From the NCBI GenBank assembly GCA_022562655.1, contig JADFOU010000040.1, positions 1-11,501 of the forward strand: a DNA stretch of 11,501 nucleotides. The letters are read 5' to 3'. Position 1 is the stretch's first letter; each line of letters starts with the position of its first letter. Shown piece after piece: positions 6,596-11,501 of the stretch. The notes under the pieces are model-generated. The model worked only from the letters and a program-made list of their open reading frames with translations, was not told the DNA's origin and made no database searches. The position numbers and the translations under genes were made by a program. This DNA is from a candidate division TA06 bacterium. Its GTDB lineage: Bacteria; Hydrothermota; DG-26; E44-bin18; JADFOU01.

Positions 6596-9001
6596 ATGAA
6601 CCAATTCTTATTGTGGAGATCTAAGCGCCTTAGAATCTCACTATTTCTCCTGATAGGATTGATAATCTTCCCTACCCTGTATAGTCTCCTGGGTCGAATT
6701 TTCTTCCCTCTTCCCCTGGATCGCCTCTATCCTCCTCCTTCTATAATTGTCCTGGACCGGAAGGAGCGACCATTGCGTTTCTTCACGTCTTCCGATGAGA
6801 AGTGGCGGATTCCCGCATCCCTCTCTGAGGTTTCGCCAAAACTTGTGAAAGCGGTGGTTACGGTTGAAGACCGGTGGTTCCGGTTTCATTATGGGGTAAA
6901 CCCCGTCTCACTTGTTAGAGCAGCCATCACCAACTGGAAGGCGGGGAAGATCGTCTCAGGAGGTTCAACCCTGACGATGCAGATTGCCCGAATGATGGAA
7001 CCGAAACCGAGAACTATTCGGAGTAAAATGATAGAGATTCTCCGAACCATCCAGCTCGAATCCACGTACAGCAAAAATGAGATCCTGGAACTCTATTTCA
7101 ACCTCGCCCCTTATGGCGGGAACATCGAAGGCTCTGCCGCCGCATCCTATTTCTATTTCAACAAGAACCAGGAGGATCTCACCCTTGGAGAGGCAACTCT
7201 TCTTGCGTCCATTCCGAATTCACCAGAAGCATTCCGTCCTGATGGTCGTAGGGGGGGCGTATTGCCTGCCCGATTTGGGCAATACGGCCCATCTAAAGGA
7301 CGGGAGAAAGTCTTGAAACGCCTATTGAAACGTGGAGTAATAACCCAGAATGAGTTTAAGGAAGCCCTCTCGGAACCTGTCCCTCATGAGCGATTTCCTA
7401 TCCCCTTCTTCGCACCTCACTTTTCAAGAGAGTTGAAATCCGCTTTCGGCAGAAACCCCGGTCAGAATCGTCTCGTATCCACCATAGACCGAGACATACA
7501 GCTTCTCGTCAAGAAGATTCTCCAGAACTACATGAGACCTTTGAAAGAGCAAGGGATCTCTCAAGGAGCAATCGTTGTACTGGATACCCGTACAAGAGAA
7601 GTCCTTGCCCTTGTCGGTTCCGCGGATTTCTTTGATCCGGAAGCAAGTGGTCAGGTGAACGGTGCCCTGGCACCCCGCTCTCCTGGTTCCACCTTGAAGC
7701 CCTTCGTCTATGCCCTGGCAATGGACCGAGGTCTACTCTCTCCCCAGACCCTCCTCCAGGATGTCCCTGTGGACTACTCCGGTTATCGTCCGCTTAACTA
7801 CGATGAACGATATCGGGGAGTCGTCACAGCGGAAGAAGCACTCACCCATTCCCTTAATGTCCCTGCAATCAACCTCACCGCACAACTCAAGGAGGAAGGG
7901 ATCTATACGTTTCTGAAAGAAGCAGGGGTCTCAACCTTACCCAATCCGAGGGAGTTCTATGGTCTCTCTATCATCTTAGGCGGGTGTGAAGTAAACCTAC
8001 TGGAACTCACATCCCTCTTTTCTGGGCTTGCCAGAATGGGGGAGTTTGCACCTCCTCGTGTACTTCTCAATCAATCCTCTCTTCGTCCGAAACGCCTCCT
8101 CCATGAAGGTGCCGCTTACATCATCACCGAGATCCTGACAGAGGTGAAGCGCCCTGATCTCCCCTCTACATGGAAGTCTGCCATCAACCTCCCCAAGGTT
8201 GCCTGGAAGACGGGGACCTCATATGGTCACAAGGATGCGTGGTCCATAGGGTATTCTCCCCGGTTCACCATCGGGGTCTGGGTGGGTAACTTCAATGGGG
8301 TGGGTTCACCAGGACTGATCGGGTCCGAGGCAGCAGCCCCGATCCTCTTTTCCCTCTTCAATGCCATTGTAGGGGCGTATGGCAATACGCCCTTACAGGA
8401 GAGGTGGTTTGTTGAACCCCTTTCCGTAGAAGAGAGGGAAGTCTGCGCAACTAGCGGGATGATTCCCTCCCCCCATTGTTCCGATCACAAGAAGGAACTC
8501 TTCATCCCCGGAACCTCTCCCCATCAAACCTGCACAATCCACAAACCCTTTATCATTAGCAGGAGCGAAGGACAAACCCTCCCATATCGCCTCTGTTCCC
8601 ATTGTCGTATTGGTCACTCATACGAAACAGTGGTCTATGAAATCTGGCCTCCCGAAATTGCCACGTGGATGGAGAGGAACGGGATGCCCCTTCCGAAGAT
8701 TCCCGAACACAATCCCGAATGTATAGAGGTACCCTCTGGTAGAGCCCCCGTCATCCATTCCCCATCGAAAAACAGTGAGTATATCATACGGCAGGGTGTG
8801 GACCTCCAACTCCAAAAGATTCTCTTAGAGGCTTCCGTCAGTAACAATATCCGCAAGATCTACTGGTTTCTTAATAATCAACTCGTCTTCCAGGGAGACC
8901 CCACCGAACGTGTCTTCATCACCCCCATTCCCGGTCGCCACACCCTGACCTGCATGGATGAAGAAGGCCACTCCACAGAGATGACGTTGGTTATTCGATG
9001 A
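6596..9001 (+). CDS. pbpC: Penicillin-binding protein 1C (bifunctional peptidoglycan glycosyltransferase/transpeptidase)
   Basis: The 801-residue class A PBP polymerises lipid II and cross-links stem peptides at the outer face of the inner membrane. One N-terminal membrane segment (about 14-32) precedes a GT51 domain with the catalytic Glu in EDRWFRFHYG (Glu91), GGSTLTMQ (122-129) and NLAPYGGNIEG. The transpeptidase domain has all three active-site motifs: STLK (Ser365, Lys368), SLN (Ser419, Asn421) and KTGTS (538-542). A cysteine-containing linker (VCATSGMIPSPHC onward) leads to the C-terminal BiPBP_C-type beta domain (about 715-801), diagnostic of PBP1C. E. coli PbpC has 770 residues; part of the excess comes from two palindrome-encoded insertions (residues near 219-234 and 592-601). 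GTG 6539 is an in-frame alternative start; I prefer ATG 6596 because the membrane segment follows directly, although neither has a clear ribosome binding site. It lies 276 bases after A2M, its usual partner. Confidence 0.95.
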   Translation: MNQFLLWRSKRLRISLFLLIGLIIFPTLYSLLGRIFFPLPLDRLYPPPSIIVLDRKERPLRFFTSSDEKWRIPASLSEVSPKLVKAVVTVEDRWFRFHYGVNPVSLVRAAITNWKAGKIVSGGSTLTMQIARMMEPKPRTIRSKMIEILRTIQLESTYSKNEILELYFNLAPYGGNIEGSAAASYFYFNKNQEDLTLGEATLLASIPNSPEAFRPDGRRGGVLPARFGQYGPSKGREKVLKRLLKRGVITQNEFKEALSEPVPHERFPIPFFAPHFSRELKSAFGRNPGQNRLVSTIDRDIQLLVKKILQNYMRPLKEQGISQGAIVVLDTRTREVLALVGSADFFDPEASGQVNGALAPRSPGSTLKPFVYALAMDRGLLSPQTLLQDVPVDYSGYRPLNYDERYRGVVTAEEALTHSLNVPAINLTAQLKEEGIYTFLKEAGVSTLPNPREFYGLSIILGGCEVNLLELTSLFSGLARMGEFAPPRVLLNQSSLRPKRLLHEGAAYIITEILTEVKRPDLPSTWKSAINLPKVAWKTGTSYGHKDAWSIGYSPRFTIGVWVGNFNGVGSPGLIGSEAAAPILFSLFNAIVGAYGNTPLQERWFVEPLSVEEREVCATSGMIPSPHCSDHKKELFIPGTSPHQTCTIHKPFIISRSEGQTLPYRLCSHCRIGHSYETVVYEIWPPEIATWMERNGMPLPKIPEHNPECIEVPSGRAPVIHSPSKNSEYIIRQGVDLQLQKILLEASVSNNIRKIYWFLNNQLVFQGDPTERVFITPIPGRHTLTCMDEEGHSTEMTLVIR
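7248..7295. repeat. In-frame palindromic element 1 within pbpC
   Basis: CGTATTGCC (7258-7266) and GGCAATACG (7278-7286) form a perfect 9-bp stem with an 11-base spacer. GTAGGGG lies outside on the left and GCCCATCTA on the right, matching the termini of element 2 (8368-8397) imperfectly. The reading frame passes straight through and encodes RRGGVLPARFGQYGPSK (218-234). That segment lies between the conserved RPD and the REKVLKRL helix, where E. coli PbpC is about ten residues shorter. Confidence 0.65.
8368..8397. repeat. In-frame palindromic element 2 within pbpC
   Basis: TGTAGGGGCGTAT (8368-8380) pairs with ATACGCCCTTACA (8385-8397) over 13 bp with a single G-T wobble and loop GGCA. It encodes VGAYGNTPL (592-600), between the FNA helix end and the conserved ERWF segment of the transpeptidase domain. 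The core GGGCGTAT/GCAATACG is shared with element 1, so both look like copies of one mobile palindrome family tolerated in frame. Confidence 0.7.
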
Positions 9002-9071
9002 GATAAATGTAATACTGTTTTAATTAAAGGATGTGTCGAGTTTTTGTTATGTATTACAAGGAGGACAGATC

Positions 9072-9458
9072 ATGAACGAATTCGATCACACTCTTCTTCT
9101 CGCCCAGGGCGGTAATGGTGTGGGCGAGGTATTCGCCTGGCTCATTTCGATTCCGATTACCGTCATAATCATTGCCGGTGTTTGGAAAACATTTAAGAAG
9201 GCTGGCAAGCCTGGCTGGGGAGCCATAATTCCGATCTACAACGCTATACTTTTGCTACAAATCGCGGAGAGGCCGATCTGGTGGATCCTTCTATATCTCA
9301 TTCCGATTGTAAATTTCATCATTGGCATTATTGTGGCAATAGACATTGCGAAAAACTTTGGTAAGGGGACAGGATTCGGATTGGGGCTCGCGTTTTTTGA
9401 ATTCATTTTTTATCCAATCCTTGGATTTGGCAACGCTCAGTACCAGTCATCTTCATAG
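9072..9458 (+). CDS. DUF5684-like small integral membrane protein
   Basis: The 128-residue protein starts at ATG 9072, with AAGGAGG at 9058-9064 and 7-base spacing; the in-frame start at 9033 has no such site. Hydrophobic segments lie at about 20-37, 50-65, 69-90 and 101-118. The conserved core, WKTFKKAGKPGWGAIIPIYN (38-57) and then IPIVNFIIGIIVAIDIAKNFGKG followed by FYPILGFGNAQY, matches what I remember of DUF5684 proteins, sometimes annotated as signal peptidase I-like. No catalytic residue of a peptidase is evident. The biochemical role is unknown. It follows pbpC by 70 bases without a visible terminator, so read-through from pbpC is possible. Its stop codon overlaps the first base of a GGGGTCAAG repeat that marks the switch to A+T-rich DNA. 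Confidence 0.85.
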   Translation: MNEFDHTLLLAQGGNGVGEVFAWLISIPITVIIIAGVWKTFKKAGKPGWGAIIPIYNAILLLQIAERPIWWILLYLIPIVNFIIGIIVAIDIAKNFGKGTGFGLGLAFFEFIFYPILGFGNAQYQSSS

Positions 9459-9470
9459 GGGTCAAGTCTT
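9458..9470 (+). repeat. GGGGTCARGY repeat, copy 1 (left of the SIR2-like gene)
   Basis: GGGGTCAAGTCTT begins on the last base of the DUF5684 stop codon. It matches the copies at 10498 and 10589 in the same orientation (GGGGTCARGY core). It lies at the visible shift from mixed-composition to A+T-rich sequence. Confidence 0.5.
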
Positions 9471-9572
9471 TTGTTATTGGTTGTGGAATTCTTCTCGTGG
9501 AACTATATGACCGTCGAATGTCAACAGCCTGCCCCGTTTTCACGTTTTCATTACGTAAAAACTAAAATTAAT

Positions 9573-10478
9573 ATGATCCAGAGAGAGACTTTACTTGTAC
9601 TTGGAGCAGGTGCTAGTGTTCCCTATGGATTTCCCGATGGGCACACTTTAGCACAACAAATTTGGAATAAACTATCTGAAACAGTAGAGGATCCACTCAA
9701 ACTTCAACTTCAAGAATGTGGATTTGAACTTAAAGAGATTTACGAATTTAAAAAAGAACTTCAGCTGTCTCATCAACCCTCAGTAGACGCATTCTTGGAA
9801 AACAGACAAGAATATATTAATATAGGAAAGGCGGCAATTGCTGCAAAGTTAATTCCATATGAATTACTCCAAGTACTAGATAGAGAGGGTGGAGGACTTA
9901 AATGGTATGAATATCTATTTAATCAAATGAGTGGAAGTCGAAACGACTTCGAAAAGAATAATCTCTCAATCGTTACCTTAAACTATGATAGATCATTGGA
10001 GTACTTTCTTTTTAGGGCTCTTAAGCATTCATATGGTCTAATTGACAATGAAGCTGTCGATCTCCTTAAGTCAATTCCCATTATTCATTTATATGGTCAA
10101 CTCGGAAAGCCTGATTTTTATGACAAAACGGGTAGGCCTTTCACTCCCGAAGTTAGTCAAGTGAACATAAAAAAATGTATTGACGAGATTCAGATCTTTC
10201 ATGAGCTTGTAGAAGATTCTGCTGAACTTAAAGAAGCACGGGAGCTTGTTTCAAAAAGTGAAATACTTTGTTTTTTGGGATTTGGATATCACCCTGAAAA
10301 TATTAAGCGATTGTCGATTAACGAATCTTTCAAAGGAATAAACATGTTAGGTTCGGTCTATCAGTTCGGCAAGAATGAGATAAATCAAGTCCACAGGTTA
10401 TTGAAAGGAAGAATTCGAGTTGGTGCTAATAATGAAAATGCATTGCAATTCCTAAGGAATCATCCAGTCTTTAGTTAG
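9573..10478 (+). CDS. Short SIR2-like (SIR2_2 type) protein, putative NAD-binding accessory or defence protein
   Basis: The 301-residue protein has the order of motifs typical of bacterial SIR2-like domains: a Rossmann entry LLVLGAGASVPYGFP (7-21), a TLNYDRSLEYF segment (135-145) with Asn137 and Asp139, IIHLYGQLG (170-178) with His172 at the place of the sirtuin catalytic histidine, and LCFLGFGYHPENIK (232-245) near the end. No effector, APAZ, SLOG, STAND or membrane domain is attached, so it is a single-domain form. SIR2-like domains in Thoeris, DSR, SPARTA and SIR2-HerA defence systems deplete NAD+; that activity is inferred here. ATG 9573 is chosen because the Rossmann motif follows at once; upstream in-frame starts (9471, 9510) would add unrelated residues. 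There is no clear ribosome binding site and only a weak promoter (TTGTGG 9481, 17 bases, TATATG 9504). Codon use is much richer in A and T than in pbpC or A2M, suggesting horizontal acquisition. Confidence 0.75.
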   Translation: MIQRETLLVLGAGASVPYGFPDGHTLAQQIWNKLSETVEDPLKLQLQECGFELKEIYEFKKELQLSHQPSVDAFLENRQEYINIGKAAIAAKLIPYELLQVLDREGGGLKWYEYLFNQMSGSRNDFEKNNLSIVTLNYDRSLEYFLFRALKHSYGLIDNEAVDLLKSIPIIHLYGQLGKPDFYDKTGRPFTPEVSQVNIKKCIDEIQIFHELVEDSAELKEARELVSKSEILCFLGFGYHPENIKRLSINESFKGINMLGSVYQFGKNEINQVHRLLKGRIRVGANNENALQFLRNHPVFS

Positions 10479-10497
10479 AATATCTAATGGGGGTTTT

Positions 10498-10510
10498 GGG
10501 GTCAGGCTTT
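10498..10510 (+). repeat. GGGGTCARGY repeat, copy 2 (right of the SIR2-like gene)
   Basis: GGGGTCAGGCTTT starts 20 bases after the SIR2-like stop codon, in the same orientation as copy 1. It continues into GCAATCTTGACAATCTTCG, in which CAATCTT is itself duplicated. The extended form resembles repeats I recall near REP-associated (Y1-type) transposases, but no transposase gene lies in this window. Confidence 0.5.
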
Positions 10511-10525
10511 GCAATCTTGACAATC

Positions 10526-10541
10526 TTCGTTTGCAAACGAA
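10526..10541. repeat. Perfect 16-bp palindrome (possible operator or repeat end)
   Basis: TTCGTTTG and CAAACGAA form a perfect 16-base inverted repeat with no spacer. The half-site TTCGTT/AACGAA recurs at 10847-10859. A spacerless perfect palindrome fits a dimeric protein-binding site better than an RNA hairpin, but no regulator can be named. Confidence 0.45.
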
Positions 10542-10588
10542 ACATTTGGGGTTGAATCTTAAAAAATGAATATTGACTAATATCATTT

Positions 10589-10599
10589 GGGGTCAGGCT
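10589..10599 (+). repeat. GGGGTCARGY repeat, copy 3
   Basis: ATTTGGGGTCAGGCT repeats the core of copy 2 in direct orientation 91 bases downstream. Only the core is shared; the sequence to its right (AAAAGATAAG) differs from copy 2. Confidence 0.45.
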
Positions 10600-10716
10600 A
10601 AAAGATAAGAAAAAGGAAATTTTGGAATCGAAACTTAAGAAAATTTACAAATGACACATTGGAAGTAGTTGTGATTTGCATCGATAACGAAAATCCGCCT
10701 TTATGTAGACTTTCCG

Positions 10717-10743
10717 AAAGCCCTACTCCAAAAGCAGGGCTTT
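10717..10743 (+). terminator. Possible weak intrinsic terminator hairpin
   Basis: AAAGCCCT (10717-10724) and AGGGCTTT (10736-10743) form a perfect 8-bp stem with an 11-base loop, followed by AATATTTATT rather than a clean T-run. It lies between the SIR2-like gene and the promoter at 10752, a sensible place to insulate the two units. The poor T-tract and long loop make termination uncertain. Confidence 0.35.
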
Positions 10744-10751
10744 AATATTTA

Positions 10752-10780
10752 TTGACAAATTTGAACTTACAGGATATATT
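10752..10780 (+). promoter_or_regulatory. Strong sigma70-like promoter for the acidic-protein gene
   Basis: A perfect TTGACA (10752-10757), exactly 17 bases, then TATATT (10775-10780), five of six consensus matches, make this the best promoter in the window. Transcription would start near 10787, leaving a leader of about 85 bases before ATG 10872. An inverted pair TTGACAA (10752-10758) and TTGTCAA (10785-10791) brackets it, a possible operator dyad. Confidence 0.65.
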
Positions 10781-10846
10781 TAGATTGTCAAATTATTGAT
10801 AATGGTAGGAAAATCGGTGAAGTTTTTACCGAAACTATAGAATCAA

Positions 10847-10859
10847 TTCGTTCAACGAA
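10847..10859. repeat. TTCGTT-C-AACGAA palindrome just upstream of the acidic-protein gene
   Basis: A 6-bp inverted repeat with a single central base ends 12 bases before ATG 10872. It shares half-sites with the 16-bp palindrome at 10526-10541. It occupies the position of the ribosome binding site, which is otherwise not recognisable. Confidence 0.4.
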
Positions 10860-10871
10860 CAAATAAACACA

Positions 10872-11192
10872 ATGGAAGAAGAATTCGGCGAATTCGAAAG
10901 CGGTCCTTTTAAAGGCAAGAAGATCAAGTTCGCTTCGTCTACGGGCGTAGACATGCTGATCGACATCTCTGAGGATCTTATGAAGCGAATCTTTGGTTTC
11001 GATTCTGGCGAGTACCTGATCACCGATGAATCCAGTCTTCAGGATTTCACCGGCGTGGATGATATGGAGTTGTTGGATATCCAGACGAAGATCCGCGAGG
11101 TGTACGACTTGGATGTGTCGGATATCGAACCTGGGAATCTAGTGGAGATTTTTATGCGGATTCATCGCAACAAGTACGGTGAGCCCTCATGA
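10872..11192 (+). CDS. Small acidic hypothetical protein
   Basis: The 106-residue protein begins MEEEFGEFESGPFKGKKIKF and is rich in Asp and Glu, with no membrane segment, signal peptide or cysteine. I do not recognise a named domain. The sequence alternates short hydrophobic stretches (GVDMLIDI, EYLITDE, MELLDIQTKI, NLVEIFMRIH), consistent with a small folded alpha/beta protein. It has its own strong promoter (10752-10780) and a structured leader, but no clear ribosome binding site. Codon use is less A+T-rich than in the SIR2-like gene to its left, so the two may have different origins. The DUF4160 gene begins 98 bases downstream in the same direction. The acidic character and neighbourhood would suit an antitoxin-like or regulatory protein, but nothing in the sequence proves that. 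Confidence 0.7.
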   Translation: MEEEFGEFESGPFKGKKIKFASSTGVDMLIDISEDLMKRIFGFDSGEYLITDESSLQDFTGVDDMELLDIQTKIREVYDLDVSDIEPGNLVEIFMRIHRNKYGEPS

Positions 11193-11198
11193 TGTGAA

Positions 11199-11217
11199 CC
11201 ATCGAAAAACGCGATGG
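11199..11217. repeat. Small hairpin between the acidic-protein and DUF4160 genes
   Basis: CCATCG (11199-11204) and CGATGG (11212-11217) form a 6-bp stem with loop AAAAACG. No T-tract follows, so it is unlikely to terminate transcription. It could slow or process a joint transcript; its role is unknown. Confidence 0.35.
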
Positions 11218-11290
11218 AGCCAGCGTGTAGAAACGCCAGCGCTTCATCACTGACTATGATGAGAGTGGAAGCATGAAGGATCCAAAATAA

Positions 11291-11473
11291 ATGCCTACGG
11301 TTCTGAGAGCAGGTCCATACCGATTGTTCTTTTACGCTGGAGATCGTGATGAGCCTCAACACATTCATGTTGAACGGGAGGACAAAGTTGCAAAGTTCTG
11401 GCTTGATCCTGTTCGTTTACAACGAAGTGGTGGGTTCAACAGAGCAGAACTTGTTCGTATAGAGATCTTATAA
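11291..11473 (+). CDS. DUF4160 family protein, frameshifted near the window edge
   Basis: The frame from ATG 11291 encodes MPTVLRAGPYRLFFYAGDRD and continues through HIHVERED and AKFWLDPVRLQRSGGFNRAE, an excellent match to what I know of DUF4160 proteins, usually about 80-90 residues. It stops at TAA 11471-11473 after 60 residues. In the next frame, bases 11467-11501 read LINDNYSQLVEA, the expected continuation of the family's C-terminal helix. One base therefore appears to be missing between about 11462 and 11467, and the gene would otherwise run past the window. GAAGGA (11275-11280) lies 10 bases upstream as a ribosome binding site. DUF4160 genes are often paired with a DUF2442 gene in toxin-antitoxin-like modules; such a partner would lie beyond the window. 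The frameshift may be real decay or a sequencing or assembly error. Confidence 0.8.
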   Translation: MPTVLRAGPYRLFFYAGDRDEPQHIHVEREDKVAKFWLDPVRLQRSGGFNRAELVRIEIL

Positions 11474-11501
11474 ATGACAATTACTCACAATTAGTGGAGG
11501 C

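Larger units (their letters stand above)
10479..10871. other. A+T-rich intergenic region with repeats, dyads and a promoter
   Basis: These 393 bases carry two GGGGTCAGGC repeats (10498, 10589), a degenerate third form (ATTTGGGGTTG at 10544-10554), two TTCGTT/AACGAA palindromes (10526, 10847), a hairpin (10717-10743) and a strong promoter (10752-10780). A weaker leader hairpin (TCGGTGA/TTACCGA, 10814-10832, one G-T pair) also lies here. I find no convincing gene; an open frame without a start codon runs from about 10602 to 10745. Confidence 0.65.

Noticed and set aside
10602..10745. An open frame ending LCRLSESPTPKAGL before the 10752 promoter
   Set aside because: It has no start codon after the preceding stop and no recognisable family. 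The protein-like look may be chance, although a gene remnant cannot be excluded.
11193..11290. Possible gene remnant between the acidic-protein and DUF4160 genes (a frame reading KRQRFITDYDESGSMKDPK before a stop)
   Set aside because: The frame has in-frame stop codons (TGA 11195, TAG 11228) and too little length to identify. Another frame is also open across the same bases, so coding evidence is weak.
11162..11368. A 68-codon minus-strand open frame across the DUF4160 start
   Set aside because: It overlaps the well-supported DUF4160 and acidic-protein coding regions antisense and resembles no known protein.
1..11501. CRISPR array, tRNA, rRNA, insertion sequence or transposase gene
   Set aside because: I looked for regularly spaced repeats, tRNA-like cloverleaf ends and transposase motifs and saw none. 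The repeats present are short palindromes or small tandem runs only.

Overview
The window reads as chromosomal DNA of a Gram-negative (diderm), probably uncultured bacterium. The main evidence is the neighbouring pair of a bacterial alpha-2-macroglobulin (A2M) and penicillin-binding protein 1C, a periplasmic couple known from diderms. Several short palindromic and tandem repeats resemble those I remember from uncultured-phylum and cyanobacterial genomes, but the sequence does not fix the taxon.

Layout. Positions 1-575 (minus strand) hold the N-terminal two thirds of a crotonase-fold enoyl-CoA hydratase/isomerase of the methylglutaconyl-CoA hydratase type. The 308-base gap that follows holds two divergent sigma70-like promoters. 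Positions 884-6319 encode a very large membrane-anchored A2M with an intact thioester motif. A 276-base, repeat-rich gap (GTAG-rich run, REP-like hairpin, degenerate heptamer array) separates it from pbpC (6596-9001). A small DUF5684-like membrane protein follows (9072-9458). From about 9458 the DNA becomes visibly A+T-richer: a short SIR2-like protein (9573-10478) lies between copies of a GGGGTCARGY repeat. Then come a 393-base gap with dyad symmetries and a strong promoter, a small acidic protein of unknown function (10872-11192), and a DUF4160 gene (11291 onward) whose frame breaks close to the window edge.

How the genes work together. A2M is thought to trap invading proteases in the periplasm, while PBP1C polymerises and cross-links peptidoglycan, possibly as a repair enzyme, so the pair forms an envelope-defence unit. 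The right-hand third looks like an accessory segment: SIR2-like proteins are often NAD-consuming anti-phage effectors, and DUF4160 genes commonly sit in toxin-antitoxin-like pairs. I see no complete known multi-gene defence system here.

The most unusual observation is that two GTAGGGGCGTAT-type palindromes lie inside the pbpC reading frame, each apparently adding a short peptide to a poorly conserved loop, with a third, weaker palindrome inside the A2M N-terminus. This resembles the in-frame palindromic elements known from Rickettsia.
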